NCBI RefSeq assembly: GCF_014207095.1
Contig: NZ_JACHBG010000001.1
Location: 558,001 to 622,000 of the forward strand
DNA from: Martinezella lusitana
GTDB taxonomy: Bacteria; Pseudomonadota; Alphaproteobacteria; Rhizobiales; Rhizobiaceae
DNA: 64,000 nt
Direction of reading: 5' to 3'
How positions within the stretch are numbered: position 1 is the stretch's first letter; every line of letters starts with the position of its first letter. The notes beneath the pieces are model-generated. The model worked only from the letters and a program-made list of their open reading frames with translations. It made no database searches and was not told where the DNA came from. Of the stretch, positions 1-8,710 are shown one piece after another. Made by a program: the position numbers and the translations under genes.

Positions 1-1076
1 CCGGAAATGAACTTAGCGAATGTTGACTTGCCGTTGCCGTTCGAGCCGAGCAGGGCGATACGGTCGTCGGCGTCGATGCGCAGGTTAAGCCGCTTCAGGA
101 TCGGCTTTTCCGGCTCGTAGCCGACGGCGCCGCCGCTGATGGCGATGATAGGTGAGGCGGGCTGCTTCTCGGGTTCCGGGAAGCTGAAACCCATCACATG
201 ATCTTCAATAACGGAGGCGACCGTTCCCATCCGCTCCAGTGCCTTGACGCGCGATTGTGCCTGCCGCGCCTTCGAAGCCTTGGCCTTGAAGCGGTCGATG
301 AAGCTCTGCAGGTGCTTGCGCGCCGCATCGTTCTTCGCCTTCGCCTTCATCTGCAGCTCGTCGGCTTCGGCCTTTTGCCGCTCGAACTGGTCATAAGAGC
401 CGCGATAGAAGGTGAGCTTCTTCTGGTCGAGATGCACGATGGAATTGACCGCCGTATTCAGGAGATCGCGGTCGTGCGAGATGATGATGACCGTGTGCGG
501 ATAGCGGCGGATGTAATCCTCCAGCCAGAGCGTGCCCTCAAGATCGAGATAGTTCGTCGGTTCGTCGAGCAGCAGCAGATCCGGCTCGGAAAACAGCACG
601 GCTGCGAGCGCGACGCGCATGCGCCAACCTCCGGAGAAGGAAGAGGCCGGGCGCTTCTGCGCCTCATGATCGAAGCCGAGACCGGCAAGGATGCTGGCGG
701 CACGCGCTTCGGCCGAATGGGCGCCGATATCGGCCAGCCGGGTCTGGATATCGGCGATGCGGTGCGGGTCGGTCGCCGTTTCGGCTTCCACAAGCAATGC
801 CGCACGCTCCTTGTCGGCCGCAAGCACGATATCGATCAGCGGCTCCTCGGTGCCGGGTGCTTCCTGCGCAACCTGGCCGATGCGCGCATTGCGCGGGATC
901 GAGACCGAGCCGCTTTCGGCAGCGAAATCACCGGTAATGATCCTGAACAGCGTGGATTTGCCCGCGCCGTTCTTGCCGACAAGGCCAGCCTTCGTGCCCG
1001 CCGGAAGCGTCACGTTGGCATGGTCGATGAGAAGGCGGCCGGCAATGCGGGCGGAAAGGTCTGAAATCGAAATCAT
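1..1076 (-). CDS. ABC-F family ATPase, YheS-like (C-terminus cut by window edge)
   Basis: This is a soluble tandem ABC ATPase of the ABC-F class. Such proteins lack membrane segments and act on ribosomes rather than in transport. The start ATG is at 1076 and about 358 codons are visible before the window edge. The first nucleotide-binding domain has a Walker A GKNGAGKST, a signature FSGGWRMR and a Walker B ending LLLLDEPTN, followed by the HDR switch. A charged linker rich in Lys and Ala leads to a second Walker A, GSNGNGKST, near the edge. The FSGGWRMR signature and linker fit the YheS branch better than EttA or Uup. The exact ribosomal role is inferred from family only. Confidence 0.9.
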   Translation of the reverse strand, partial: MISISDLSARIAGRLLIDHANVTLPAGTKAGLVGKNGAGKSTLFRIITGDFAAESGSVSIPRNARIGQVAQEAPGTEEPLIDIVLAADKERAALLVEAETATDPHRIADIQTRLADIGAHSAEARAASILAGLGFDHEAQKRPASSFSGGWRMRVALAAVLFSEPDLLLLDEPTNYLDLEGTLWLEDYIRRYPHTVIIISHDRDLLNTAVNSIVHLDQKKLTFYRGSYDQFERQKAEADELQMKAKAKNDAARKHLQSFIDRFKAKASKARQAQSRVKALERMGTVASVIEDHVMGFSFPEPEKQPASPIIAISGGAVGYEPEKPILKRLNLRIDADDRIALLGSNGNGKSTFAKFIS

Positions 1077-1125
1077 GGCGCGGTTTTGGCCGAACTCGGC
1101 GCCGAAGGCAAGAGTGCGAGAGCGT

Positions 1126-1626
1126 TCAGGCGCCCGCGCTGCGCGATGGCTCCGGCGGGGTTGTGCAGTTTCTCAGCCTCTCGGTCAGCTCCGTTTCGTA
1201 GAGCATGAGATTGCTGAGCGATGCGTTGAGGCTGTCGAGCGCATCGCTTGTATTGGATGCCTGTTCGATGGTCCGGGCGAAATGCTGCTTCTTCATCAGC
1301 CCCTTGGCGAGCTGATCCGCCACTTCGCGCAGCATTTCCGCCGCATCGCTTTCCGATTTGCGAGCAACGAGCCCGCAATGGCTGACGAGACGATACTTCA
1401 GGCCGATTTCGTCGAGCCCGCTTTGCGGGGGAAGGGGGCCTAGCGCCTCGATCTCAGCAGCAAGATCACCATTCTGGCCATAGAGCGCCTCATGAAAGAG
1501 CTGATAGTTGCGCGGCAGGTTCCTTACCTTCAGCCGCATCATGAAGCGGCCGATGACTTCAAGTTCGGTTTCCGTCTCATCTTCATCGATGGAATATGCC
1601 GAAACGCCTGTCTGCGAGTTCTTCAT
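1126..1626 (-). CDS. stand-alone N-terminal module of rhizobial diguanylate cyclases, no GGDEF domain
   Basis: A 166-residue soluble protein without signal peptide. The segment around residues 24-60 (a short LPRNYQLF-type motif, then a conserved GQN and acidic helix) resembles the N-terminal regulatory domain found before GGDEF domains in many rhizobial diguanylate cyclases. The rest is helical, and the protein ends before any GG(D/E)EF motif. It lies upstream of the ABC-F gene on the same strand, with a 49-bp gap. It could be a free-standing regulatory subunit or the remnant of a larger cyclase. The likeness is from memory, not alignment, so the domain assignment is tentative; the reading frame itself looks genuine. 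Confidence 0.6.
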   Translation of the reverse strand: MKNSQTGVSAYSIDEDETETELEVIGRFMMRLKVRNLPRNYQLFHEALYGQNGDLAAEIEALGPLPPQSGLDEIGLKYRLVSHCGLVARKSESDAAEMLREVADQLAKGLMKKQHFARTIEQASNTSDALDSLNASLSNLMLYETELTERLRNCTTPPEPSRSAGA

Positions 1627-1782
1627 GCCTGCTCATGACCGTGATCTGATATATCTTCTCAATCTGCAGGTCGGCAGGTTAAGGGAACATGAACAAAATG
1701 CCCTATTCACGCTGCGCCGCAACAAAATGAGGCAGGTGCTCAACGCTTCGGCGAACGCGGAAAATTGCGGCTCGCCTCTTGC

Positions 1783-2292
1783 TCACATCCAATGTGTCCC
1801 TTCACTGCGCAGGAAGTGCAGCAGGTCCAGCACCAGCGACGGCTTGCCCATGGATGTGAGGATCGTATGGCACTGGCCGCGGTGGTGGGTGTGGTGATTG
1901 AACATATGCGATATCGCCGCGTGGAGGGGAACGGTAATGGCGCCCGGCCGCAGGATCGAGGTGTAGGTAATATTGACGGCAAGCGCATCGGCATCGAGCG
2001 TTTCCAACCAGCCGATGATATTCCGATCTTCCGCCTCCCGTAAGCCGTAAAGTCCTTTGAGCGTGTCATGTAGGACGACATCGAGTGATGCCGGCAACCC
2101 GCCGGTGCCGTTGAAGCGATGTATCCATAACCGATCCGCTATCAGCAGGTGATTAAGCGTCCCGTGGAGCGAACCGAAGAAGGCGCCACGGTCTTCGTTG
2201 AATTCGGCATCACTAAGCTCGGCGGCGGCATTGTAGACCTGAACATTGGCCCAACGATTGTAGTCGGCAAGCATCCTGAAATGTTTGAGCAT
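1783..2292 (-). CDS. DinB-fold metalloprotein (DinB/DUF664 family)
   Basis: A 169-residue four-helix-bundle protein of the DinB superfamily, whose members include thiol-dependent S-transferases with a three-His metal site. The His candidates are visible: a LNHLL motif near residue 46 and an HHTHHRGQ motif near residue 131, the latter typical of the family. I chose the ATG at 2292 because GGAGAAG lies just upstream and the translation begins MLKHFRMLADYNRWAN, the usual N-terminus. The longer frame upstream is unsupported. The substrate is unknown. Confidence 0.88.
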   Translation of the reverse strand: MLKHFRMLADYNRWANVQVYNAAAELSDAEFNEDRGAFFGSLHGTLNHLLIADRLWIHRFNGTGGLPASLDVVLHDTLKGLYGLREAEDRNIIGWLETLDADALAVNITYTSILRPGAITVPLHAAISHMFNHHTHHRGQCHTILTSMGKPSLVLDLLHFLRSEGTHWM

Positions 2293-2483
2293 ATGACTTC
2301 TCCCCAATGGTGCGGCGGTGTTGCCGCCAGATTTGCAAATAAACCTTGGCAGTGCCACCGTGCCGATCGCGAATCGGACGCTTCGACTGTGACAGCGGCG
2401 TGAAATTGGCCGATCCCCCTTGTTTTCGGGCTTTGAGGCAGGTAAACACCGCCCACTTTTCTCTGATTACAAGGAACGGACCC

Positions 2484-2906
2484 ATGGCGATTGAACGTAC
2501 TTTCTCGATGATCAAGCCGGACGCAACGAAGCGCAACCTGACCGGCGCCATCACCAAGGTTTTTGAAGACAACGGCCTGCGCGTCATCGCCTCCAAGCGC
2601 GTCTGGATGAGCAAGCGCGAAGCTGAAGGCTTCTACGCCGTTCACAAGGAACGTCCGTTCTTCGGCGAACTCGTCGAAGGCATGACCTCCGGCCCGACCA
2701 TCGTTCAGGTCCTGGAAGGCGAAGGCGCCATCCTGAAGAACCGCGAAATCATGGGCGCAACCAACCCTGCCAACGCTGACGAAGGCACGATCCGTAAGAC
2801 CTTCGCCCTGTCGATCGGCGAAAACTCCGTTCACGGCTCGGACGCTCCGGAAACGGCTGCCGTCGAAATCGCCTACTGGTTCTCCGAAACCGAAATCGTC
2901 GGCTGA
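2484..2906 (+). CDS. ndk: nucleoside diphosphate kinase
   Basis: Transfers the gamma phosphate between nucleoside triphosphates and diphosphates, through a phosphohistidine, to balance cytosolic NTP pools. The 140-residue length is standard. Lys11 in MIKPDA and the active-site His117 in NSVHGSD are both present. The start is the ATG after AAGGA at 2471-2475. The longer upstream frame has no ribosome site and lies in the intergenic region. The gene is monocistronic and followed by a strong hairpin terminator at 2955-2980. Confidence 0.98.
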   Translation: MAIERTFSMIKPDATKRNLTGAITKVFEDNGLRVIASKRVWMSKREAEGFYAVHKERPFFGELVEGMTSGPTIVQVLEGEGAILKNREIMGATNPANADEGTIRKTFALSIGENSVHGSDAPETAAVEIAYWFSETEIVG

Positions 2907-2954
2907 TTCAGCCTCTCAGCTCCATCGCTGAACGATTTGAATTGACTGTGAAAG

Positions 2955-2980
2955 AGCCGGGATCGCATCCCGGCTTTTTT
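2955..2980 (+). terminator. rho-independent terminator of ndk
   Basis: A perfect 9-bp stem (AGCCGGGAT at 2955-2963 and its complement at 2967-2975) with a CGC loop, followed by six T residues. It sits 48 bp after the ndk stop and ends exactly at the stop of the convergent lipoprotein gene. Confidence 0.9.
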
Positions 2981-3501
2981 CATGCCGGGCAGGCCGCATC
3001 CTTCCCATAGTCGGTGCTGCCGTCTCCCTTGAAGACATCGGGATTGGCGGTGTAGGCGGGGCCGACCACCAGCGGTTTCGTCGGTAGCACCGTCTGATCG
3101 AGATCGGATTTGACTTCGGTCTTGATCGTCTGAAGCGTCTTGTCGCTGGCATCCACCAGCTTGATCGAGACGGAATAGGGGCGATCCTTGCGCACGCAGC
3201 GCAGATCCGGACTTTCCAGCGTGATCTTGTCCCAGAAGGAGTAGATCTTCTCGTGGATGACGAGCGGATCGCCACCTGCCGGATTTTCGAACTCCGCAAC
3301 CGCCGTCGTACCATCGGGGATCGGGGCGATCTTCTTCAGCGTGATCATATAGGTCGCGCTCGCCACGCGGTAGTTGAATACGAAGATGCGGCCGGTGAGT
3401 TCGGTCGGCCCCTGGTCGTCCTTCCTCTGACAGCCGGACAGCGCCAGGCCGGCGATCGCCCCCGCGCCGATGGCAGTCAGCATGATCCTTCGCATTGTCA
3501 T
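2980..3501 (-). CDS. putative lipoprotein of unknown function
   Basis: A 173-residue protein starting MTMRRIML, with a hydrophobic segment and an LSGC lipobox around residues 21-24, so it is probably lipid-anchored. The mature part is beta-rich with two more Cys residues (one near residue 101 and one at the C-terminus) that could form a disulfide. The ATG at 3501 overlaps the stop of the upstream CGNR regulator gene by four bases (ATGA), so the two are translationally coupled. I do not recognise the family. The coupling suggests it is part of the regulator's small transcription unit. Confidence 0.8.
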   Translation of the reverse strand: MTMRRIMLTAIGAGAIAGLALSGCQRKDDQGPTELTGRIFVFNYRVASATYMITLKKIAPIPDGTTAVAEFENPAGGDPLVIHEKIYSFWDKITLESPDLRCVRKDRPYSVSIKLVDASDKTLQTIKTEVKSDLDQTVLPTKPLVVGPAYTANPDVFKGDGSTDYGKDAACPA

Positions 3502-4046
3502 GGTGCAGTCTCCTCCTTCTTGCGCCGGTAGTGCCGGCTGGCCTTGGCACGGTTGCCGCAGACCGCCATGTCGCACCATGCACGGCTCTTGTTCTTGCTG
3601 CGATCGATGAAGAGCCAGCCGCAGTTACGGCAGATTTTCATCCGTTCGGGATCCGGCATGGCGATGAGCCGCAGCGCCGAATGCACCGTCGCGGCATCGA
3701 GGCCATCGGCTTGAGCGTGCCTCAAAACCCTCGCCAATGCGGTAAGCAGATCCGCAAGCAGCGCGTCGGCATCCTCGCCGAGGACGCGCGCTCGGAAATA
3801 GCGGTCGATCGTCTCGCGCAGCGCGATGAACTCCGCCCTGTTTTCCCGTTGCACCGGCAGAATGTTGCCGAAGAGTGCCCGCTCGGCACAGAAGTTGGCG
3901 GCCGCCTTCGGGAAGCTCTCCATATGCCCTGTCGCCTCGAAGCGATCGGTCCGGCGCTCGTCGTCATGGCGCAGGATCACGCTGTTGGCGACATCGAGCG
4001 CAAGCGCGCCCCCGGAAAAGCGATGTGGAGTCCAGGAAAAGGTCAT
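3498..4046 (-). CDS. CGNR zinc-finger regulator (ABATE/DUF1470 domain)
   Basis: A 182-residue protein of the CGNR family, described as stress-induced transcriptional regulators. The N-terminal half begins with the typical FSGGALALDVANS motif of the ABATE domain. The C-terminal part carries the zinc finger, a CRNC pair near residue 138 and the diagnostic C...CGNR near residue 162, followed by a very basic tail (RHYRRKK). It is divergent from the permease at 4112, with a 28-bp palindrome between them, and coupled to a lipoprotein gene downstream. Autoregulation and control of the permease are inferred. Confidence 0.9.
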   Translation of the reverse strand: MTFSWTPHRFSGGALALDVANSVILRHDDERRTDRFEATGHMESFPKAAANFCAERALFGNILPVQRENRAEFIALRETIDRYFRARVLGEDADALLADLLTALARVLRHAQADGLDAATVHSALRLIAMPDPERMKICRNCGWLFIDRSKNKSRAWCDMAVCGNRAKASRHYRRKKEETAP

Positions 4047-4057
4047 GACAAAAATTA

Positions 4058-4085
4058 TAACTGGTAAAATTCATTTTGCCAGTTA
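4058..4085. promoter_or_regulatory. 28-bp inverted repeat, candidate operator in divergent intergenic region
   Basis: Two 13-bp arms, TAACTGGTAAAAT at 4058-4070 and its complement at 4073-4085, separated by TC, match at 12 of 13 positions. The 65-bp gap between the CGNR regulator start (4046) and the permease start (4112) contains little else. The position and symmetry suit a dimeric repressor site shared by both genes; the binding protein is not shown. Confidence 0.6.
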
Positions 4086-4111
4086 CTATTTGTTGGTTCC
4101 CGGAGGAGTGG

Positions 4112-5008
4112 ATGGCATATCTTCTGCAGCAATTGGCGAATGCCGTTCCCATCGCTGCACTTTATGCGGCGCTGGCCTTCGGTTATTCCATCGTCTTTGG
4201 CGTCATGAAGCGGGCCGACATCACCTATGGCGCGCTCTTTGCTTTCTCCGGTCAGATGCTCGTGCTTTTTACGGATGTCGGCTATACGAGAATGTACCTC
4301 ATCCTGCCCGCTGCTTTCGCCTTCGGTGCCGGCGTCTCGGCGGCCTATACGCTCGGCACCAGCTTTCTTGTCGGTCGCACGATCATGTTGCCTCTCTCGC
4401 ACAAATCGCCGAATACGATCATCGTCGCAGCGCTCGGCATGATGATCATTCTGATGGAAACCGCCCGGCTGGCCTCGAATACGCGCGGCATCTGGTTGCC
4501 GCCCTTTCTGAACCGCGCGATCGTTTTCTGGGAGAGTGGCGGCTTTCAGGTGACCCTGACCGAAATCCAGTTGCTCAACACGGTGCTGATGCTCCTTGTC
4601 ATCCTCGCGGGCGCCCTTGTCCTCAAATGCACGGGGTGGGGCCGCATCTGGCGCGCCGTGACCGATGATGCTCTCGCCGCCGAGCTTTGCGGCGCGAGCG
4701 CCAATCGCGTCTTCCTGATTGCCTATCTGGCTTCCGCGCTGGTGGCGACCGTCTGCGGCCTGATGGCCACGTCCTACTACGGCACGATGGATTTCGGGGC
4801 GGGGCTGATGTTCGGACTGAAGGTGCTGATGATCGCGGCGGTTGGCGGCTATTCCGATCCGCTGAAATCGGCGGGCGGCGCGGCGCTGCTCGGGCTGTCC
4901 GAGACCATGTGGGGCGCCTACGGTCCGTTCCTGTGGCGCGACTTCGTCATGTTCTCGCTGCTTGTGCTTTTGCTGGTGCTGAGCCGACGGGAAAGGGTCG
5001 CCCCCTGA
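4112..5008 (+). CDS. LivH-type branched-chain amino acid ABC transporter permease, orphan
   Basis: A 298-residue integral membrane protein with about eight hydrophobic segments. It has the LivH-family N-terminus (ALYAALAFGYSIVFGVMKRADITYGAL) and a conserved segment near the C-terminus, IAAVGGYSDPLKSAGGA. The start ATG at 4112 has GGAGGAG just upstream; the longer frame runs through the operator region. There is no LivM permease, ATPase or binding protein beside it: the next gene, moaE, converges. It may work with components encoded elsewhere. The substrate cannot be told from sequence. Confidence 0.88.
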   Translation: MAYLLQQLANAVPIAALYAALAFGYSIVFGVMKRADITYGALFAFSGQMLVLFTDVGYTRMYLILPAAFAFGAGVSAAYTLGTSFLVGRTIMLPLSHKSPNTIIVAALGMMIILMETARLASNTRGIWLPPFLNRAIVFWESGGFQVTLTEIQLLNTVLMLLVILAGALVLKCTGWGRIWRAVTDDALAAELCGASANRVFLIAYLASALVATVCGLMATSYYGTMDFGAGLMFGLKVLMIAAVGGYSDPLKSAGGAALLGLSETMWGAYGPFLWRDFVMFSLLVLLLVLSRRERVAP

Positions 5009-5010
5009 GC

Positions 5011-5478
5011 CTATTTGTCGCCCGTCCACTTGGCGCGAGCCGCATCATCGGCATCCTTGGCTGAAACCCAGCCACCTTCCGTGCCGTCGTTGCCATGCTC
5101 TTTCTTCCAGAAGGGTGCGGAGGTCTTCAGGAAGTCCATAACGAAATTGGCGCCGTCGAATGCGGCTTGCCGGTGGGATGCTGCGGCGATGACCAGCACG
5201 ATGTTTTCGCCCGGCTCAATCTTGCCGTAGCGGTGGATGGCCGTCAGACCGAGAAGTTCGAAGCGTTCGATGGCAAGATTGGAGATACGGGTAATCTCAG
5301 CCTCCGCCATGCCGGGATAATGTTCGAGTTCGAGCGCGCCGAGCGTGCCGCCTTCGTCACGGCAAAGGCCGGAGAAGGTTACGACCGCGCCGATATCGTG
5401 CCGGCCATTCGTCAGCCGGTCGATCTCCGACTGGAGGTCGAAATCTTCGCGCTGAACTTTGACGAATGGTGAAATCAT
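5011..5478 (-). CDS. moaE: molybdopterin synthase catalytic (large) subunit
   Basis: Converts precursor Z (cyclic pyranopterin monophosphate) to molybdopterin, using sulfur carried on the MoaD C-terminus. The 155 residues include His102-Arg103 in ASHRQAAF and the lysines of FLKT (118) and FWKKE (125-126), matching family active-site positions. The start at 5478 gives the usual MoaE N-terminus; the longer frame upstream is in a repeat-bearing spacer. It lies 139 bp downstream of moaD on the same strand. A user of the cofactor is encoded at 12224. Confidence 0.96.
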   Translation of the reverse strand: MISPFVKVQREDFDLQSEIDRLTNGRHDIGAVVTFSGLCRDEGGTLGALELEHYPGMAEAEITRISNLAIERFELLGLTAIHRYGKIEPGENIVLVIAAASHRQAAFDGANFVMDFLKTSAPFWKKEHGNDGTEGGWVSAKDADDAARAKWTGDK

Positions 5479-5538
5479 CGCATTTCCTTGATTGCCCGCT
5501 CCAAACAGATTGAGGAGTCTCCCGCTCCTTCGCTTTGG

Positions 5539-5560
5539 CACCCTGAGCCAGTCGAAGGGC
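5539..5560. repeat. short intergenic repeat-like sequence between moaD and moaE
   Basis: The moaD-moaE spacer holds a CACCCTGAGCCAGTCGAAGG motif. I recognise this wording (complement CCTTCGACTGGCTCAGGGTG) as a short sequence dispersed in the intergenic DNA of many alphaproteobacteria. Only one copy is seen here, so its repeat status is from memory. Confidence 0.45.
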
Positions 5561-5617
5561 GTTCGTCGCTGCAATCGCTTCACTGGATCGATTGCTCGGG
5601 CGCCGCCTGACCGCTCC

Positions 5618-5872
5618 TCATCCTCCCGTCATCGGCGGGAAAAGGCCTATCTCCCGTGCACCGGCGATAGGTTCGTCATGATCGGCATGCTCCATGTTGA
5701 TGGCAACGCGGATAGCTTCGGGGAATTGAAGTGCCGCCTCGTATTCTTCGCCCAAGCTCTTCAAATGACCCAGAAGATCGCCGACGGTCACGACTTCGGC
5801 GGGAAGGGAAATTTCTTCTTCCGCTTTGCCGATCCGTTCACGCACCCAGGCGAAATAGACGAGCTTCGTCAT
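5618..5872 (-). CDS. moaD: molybdopterin synthase sulfur carrier subunit
   Basis: An 84-residue ubiquitin-fold protein ending in Gly-Gly, the site that is adenylated and thiocarboxylated before sulfur transfer within the MoaD2-MoaE2 synthase. The C-terminus reads IGLFPPMTGG, the canonical MoaD ending. The start ATG overlaps the pgsA stop by one base (TAATG), so pgsA, moaD and probably moaE form one transcript. Confidence 0.95.
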   Translation of the reverse strand: MTKLVYFAWVRERIGKAEEEISLPAEVVTVGDLLGHLKSLGEEYEAALQFPEAIRVAINMEHADHDEPIAGAREIGLFPPMTGG

Positions 5873-6459
5873 TATTCCTCATCCACGACATGCTTCAGGC
5901 CGGCACGGAAATAATCATAGCCGGTGTAGATGGTCAGCAGCGCTGCAACCCAGAGCAGCGCGATGCCAATTTCCGTCGTATAGGGTAGCACCTTGTCGCC
6001 TGCCGGCCCAGCCAGCAGGAAGGCGATGGCCACGAGCTGGGCAGTCGTCTTCCATTTCGCAATGCGCGTCACGGGAACGCTGACCTTCAGCGCCGCCAGA
6101 TACTCGCGCAGGCCCGAAACCAGAATTTCGCGGCAGAGGATGATGATGGCGGCCCAGAGCGACCAGCCGGCGATCGTGCCATCGGCCGCGACCAAAAGCA
6201 GGATCGCGGAGACCAGCAGCTTGTCGGCGATCGGATCGAGCATGCGGCCGATATTCGAGGTCTGGTTCCAGATGCGCGCGAGGTAGCCATCAAGGAAGTC
6301 GGTGATCGAGGCGATGATGAAGATCCACAGAGCAACCCAGCGCGCGAAGTCAGATCCTTCCAGCTTGCCTTCGATGAAGAAGCACAGAACGATCAGCGGC
6401 ACGCAAATGATGCGGCCATAGGTGAGCAGGTTGGGGATGCTGTAAGCGCGCGAAGCCAT
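5872..6459 (-). CDS. pgsA: CDP-diacylglycerol--glycerol-3-phosphate 3-phosphatidyltransferase
   Basis: Makes phosphatidylglycerophosphate from CDP-diacylglycerol and glycerol-3-phosphate at the inner membrane, the committed step to phosphatidylglycerol and cardiolipin. The CDP-alcohol phosphotransferase motif is intact: Asp54, Asp57-Gly58, Ala61-Arg62, Gly71, Asp75 and Asp79. The 195 residues form about five or six membrane segments. I chose ATG at 6459 (MASRAYSIPNLLTYGR), the usual N-terminus; an in-frame TTG 51 bases upstream is less likely. It leads moaD on the same strand. Confidence 0.95.
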   Translation of the reverse strand: MASRAYSIPNLLTYGRIICVPLIVLCFFIEGKLEGSDFARWVALWIFIIASITDFLDGYLARIWNQTSNIGRMLDPIADKLLVSAILLLVAADGTIAGWSLWAAIIILCREILVSGLREYLAALKVSVPVTRIAKWKTTAQLVAIAFLLAGPAGDKVLPYTTEIGIALLWVAALLTIYTGYDYFRAGLKHVVDEE

Positions 6460-6539
6460 GGAATCGTTTCGTCTCGTTTGTCTCGGCGGTTTCGGTGAGC
6501 CTTTATTCAAGCCTCATCTCGTCACAGCCATTTGATTGG

Positions 6540-6584
6540 GCATGATCTGATCCAAAAACCGTCTCGCACTTTTTGGGGTCATGC
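6540..6584. repeat. rhizobial palindromic intergenic repeat (RIME-like)
   Basis: A 45-bp imperfect palindrome starting GCATGATCTGATCC and ending GGGGTCATGC, with a central run containing ACCGTCTCGCAC. It matches the layout I know for a common Rhizobiales repeat: GCATGATC arms around a GGTTTCCAC-like core. It lies between uvrC and pgsA. The core diverges from the usual consensus. Confidence 0.65.
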
Positions 6585-6667
6585 TTAGATGATGGTTTGA
6601 CTAGCTTATCGTCAACATTGTTTCTGTTTTTTCACCGCTATTGCGTGGAATTTGCGACCGCGATTTT

Positions 6668-8710
6668 CTATTTCGCGGCGTCCTCGTGGAAATGGTTATA
6701 GACTTGCCGCGCTACACCCTCCGATATGCCTTCGACGGCCATCAGATCGGAGAGGGCGGCGCGTGAAACGGCCTTGGCGGTGCCGAAATGCTGCAGCAGC
6801 GCCCGCTTGCGCGAAGGGCCGATGCCGCCGATCTCGTCCAGCGGGTTCTTCACCATTTCCTTCTTGCGCCGGGCGCGGTGCGAGCCGATGGCAAAGCGGT
6901 GGGCCTCGTCGCGCATGCGCTGAATGAAATAGAGCACCGGGTCGCGCGGCGGTAGCGTGAAGCTTTCGCGCGAGGCAGCAAAGAAACGCTCGCGCCCGGC
7001 ATCGCGGTCGACGCCTTTGGCGACGCCGATGGCAATGACGCTGTCGGTAATCCCGAGTTCCCCCAGGATGGCGCGCACGGCCGTCATCTGCCCCTGGCCA
7101 CCGTCGATGAGGATGACATCGGGCCAGGCGGGGAAGGGCTGGTCGGCGGCGTCCGCGCCGGAGGCTTCCGCCGCGGCGTTGCGGTCGGGCTTGCCTTCTT
7201 CCTTCAACAGGCGGGAGAAGCGCCGGGTCATGACCTCGCGCATCATGCCGAAGTCGTCGCCCGGCGTGATGTCGGTCGATTTGATGTTGAACTTGCGATA
7301 CTGGCCTTTGACGAAGCCTTCCGGCCCAGCCACCACCATGCCGCCGACCGCATTCGTCCCCATAATATGGGAGTTGTCGTAGATCTCGATGCGCTGCGGC
7401 ACGTAGGGAAGCCGGAACGTTTCCTTGAAGCCTTCGAGCAGCCGCGATTGCGATGCCGTTTCCGCCAGCTTGCGGCCATGCGCCTCGCGGGCATTGGCGA
7501 CGACATGATCGACCAGATCGCGCTTCTCACCGCGCTGCGGCACCAGGATCGCCACCTTGTGCCCGGCCTTCTCGCCAAAAGCCGCCGCAAGCAGATCGAT
7601 TTCCTCAACCGTTTCCGAAAGCAGGATCTGCCGCGGCACCGGCTTGTCGTCGTAGAACTGCGCCAGGAAGGCATTCAACACTTCGGCGCCCGAAAGCGAC
7701 GGGTCGGCCTTCGGGAAATAGGCACGGTTGCCCCAGTTCTGCCCGGTGCGGAAGAAGAAGACCTGGATACAGGAAATGCCGCCCTCGTGGTGGATGGCGA
7801 ACACATCGGCTTCCTCGACGCCGGCCGGATTGATGCCCTGGTGGCTCTGCACATGCGAAAGCGCAGCCAGCCTGTCTCGGAAGACGGCGGCGCGTTCGAA
7901 ATCCAGATCCTCGGCCGCGGCGTTCATCTCCTCGGCCATATGCGCTTTGACGTTCTGGCTCTTGCCGGAGAGGAAGTCCTTCGCCTCCTGCACCAGTTCC
8001 GCATAGCCTGCATCGCTGATCTCATGCGTGCAGGGCCCGGAACAGCGCTTGATCTGGTAGAGCAGACAGGGCCGCGTGCGCGTTTCGAAAACGCTGTCGG
8101 CGCAGGTGCGGATCAGGAAGGCGCGCTGCAGCGAATTGATGGTGCGGCCGACGGCGCCAGCTGACGCGAAAGGGCCGAAATAGTCGCCCTTGCGGGCGCG
8201 GGCGCCGCGATGTTTGAAGATGGCCGGCGCGCGCTGATCGCCTGTGATGAGAATATAAGGAAACGACTTGTCGTCTCGCAGCAGCACATTGAAACGTGGT
8301 CGCAAGCGCTTGATCAGATTCGCTTCCAGCAACAGCGCTTCGGTTTCCGTGCGGGTGGTTACGAACTCCATGTTCGCGGTTTCGCGTACCATGCGGGCGA
8401 TGCGGTTGGAATGCACCCGGCCCATGGCATAGTTGGCGACGCGCTTCTTCAGGTTCCGCGCCTTGCCGACATAGAGTACGTCGCCGGCCTCGTTGAACAT
8501 GCGGTAGACGCCGGGATTGTTTGGCAGCCGCTTGACGAATTCGGCGATCAGTTCCGCGCCGCGAAGTCCGGTCTCGTTCTTGCCGCCCTCGTTCCAGTCG
8601 ACGGGCGCAACGGGGGAGGCGGCGGCATCGCCCTCAACCTCGATGTCGTCTTCGATATCATCCGATTCGTCGTAGAGAATGCCGCCGTCAGGCAGCTTTC
8701 GTCCGTTCAT
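6668..8710 (-). CDS. uvrC: excinuclease ABC subunit C
   Basis: The nuclease of nucleotide excision repair, cutting both sides of a lesion after UvrA and UvrB mark it. The 680 residues show an acidic N-terminal extension of about 50 residues, a GIY-YIG domain (PGVYRMF to [14 protein letters not shown]), the Cys-rich [15 protein letters not shown] segment, the UVR motif, the RNase H-like endonuclease half with YDNSH and DGGQGQ, and a C-terminal helix-hairpin-helix ([15 protein letters not shown]). It is longer than the E. coli protein (about 610) because of the N-terminal tail and an Ala-rich insertion. Its start overlaps the SDR stop by four bases. Confidence 0.97.
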   Translation of the reverse strand: MNGRKLPDGGILYDESDDIEDDIEVEGDAAASPVAPVDWNEGGKNETGLRGAELIAEFVKRLPNNPGVYRMFNEAGDVLYVGKARNLKKRVANYAMGRVHSNRIARMVRETANMEFVTTRTETEALLLEANLIKRLRPRFNVLLRDDKSFPYILITGDQRAPAIFKHRGARARKGDYFGPFASAGAVGRTINSLQRAFLIRTCADSVFETRTRPCLLYQIKRCSGPCTHEISDAGYAELVQEAKDFLSGKSQNVKAHMAEEMNAAAEDLDFERAAVFRDRLAALSHVQSHQGINPAGVEEADVFAIHHEGGISCIQVFFFRTGQNWGNRAYFPKADPSLSGAEVLNAFLAQFYDDKPVPRQILLSETVEEIDLLAAAFGEKAGHKVAILVPQRGEKRDLVDHVVANAREAHGRKLAETASQSRLLEGFKETFRLPYVPQRIEIYDNSHIMGTNAVGGMVVAGPEGFVKGQYRKFNIKSTDITPGDDFGMMREVMTRRFSRLLKEEGKPDRNAAAEASGADAADQPFPAWPDVILIDGGQGQMTAVRAILGELGITDSVIAIGVAKGVDRDAGRERFFAASRESFTLPPRDPVLYFIQRMRDEAHRFAIGSHRARRKKEMVKNPLDEIGGIGPSRKRALLQHFGTAKAVSRAALSDLMAVEGISEGVARQVYNHFHEDAAK

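Noticed and set aside
4055..5029. 324-codon antisense frame over the LivH permease
   Set aside because: Composition (Gln, Arg, His, Glu rich) is that of a reversed membrane protein gene; no SD or family match.
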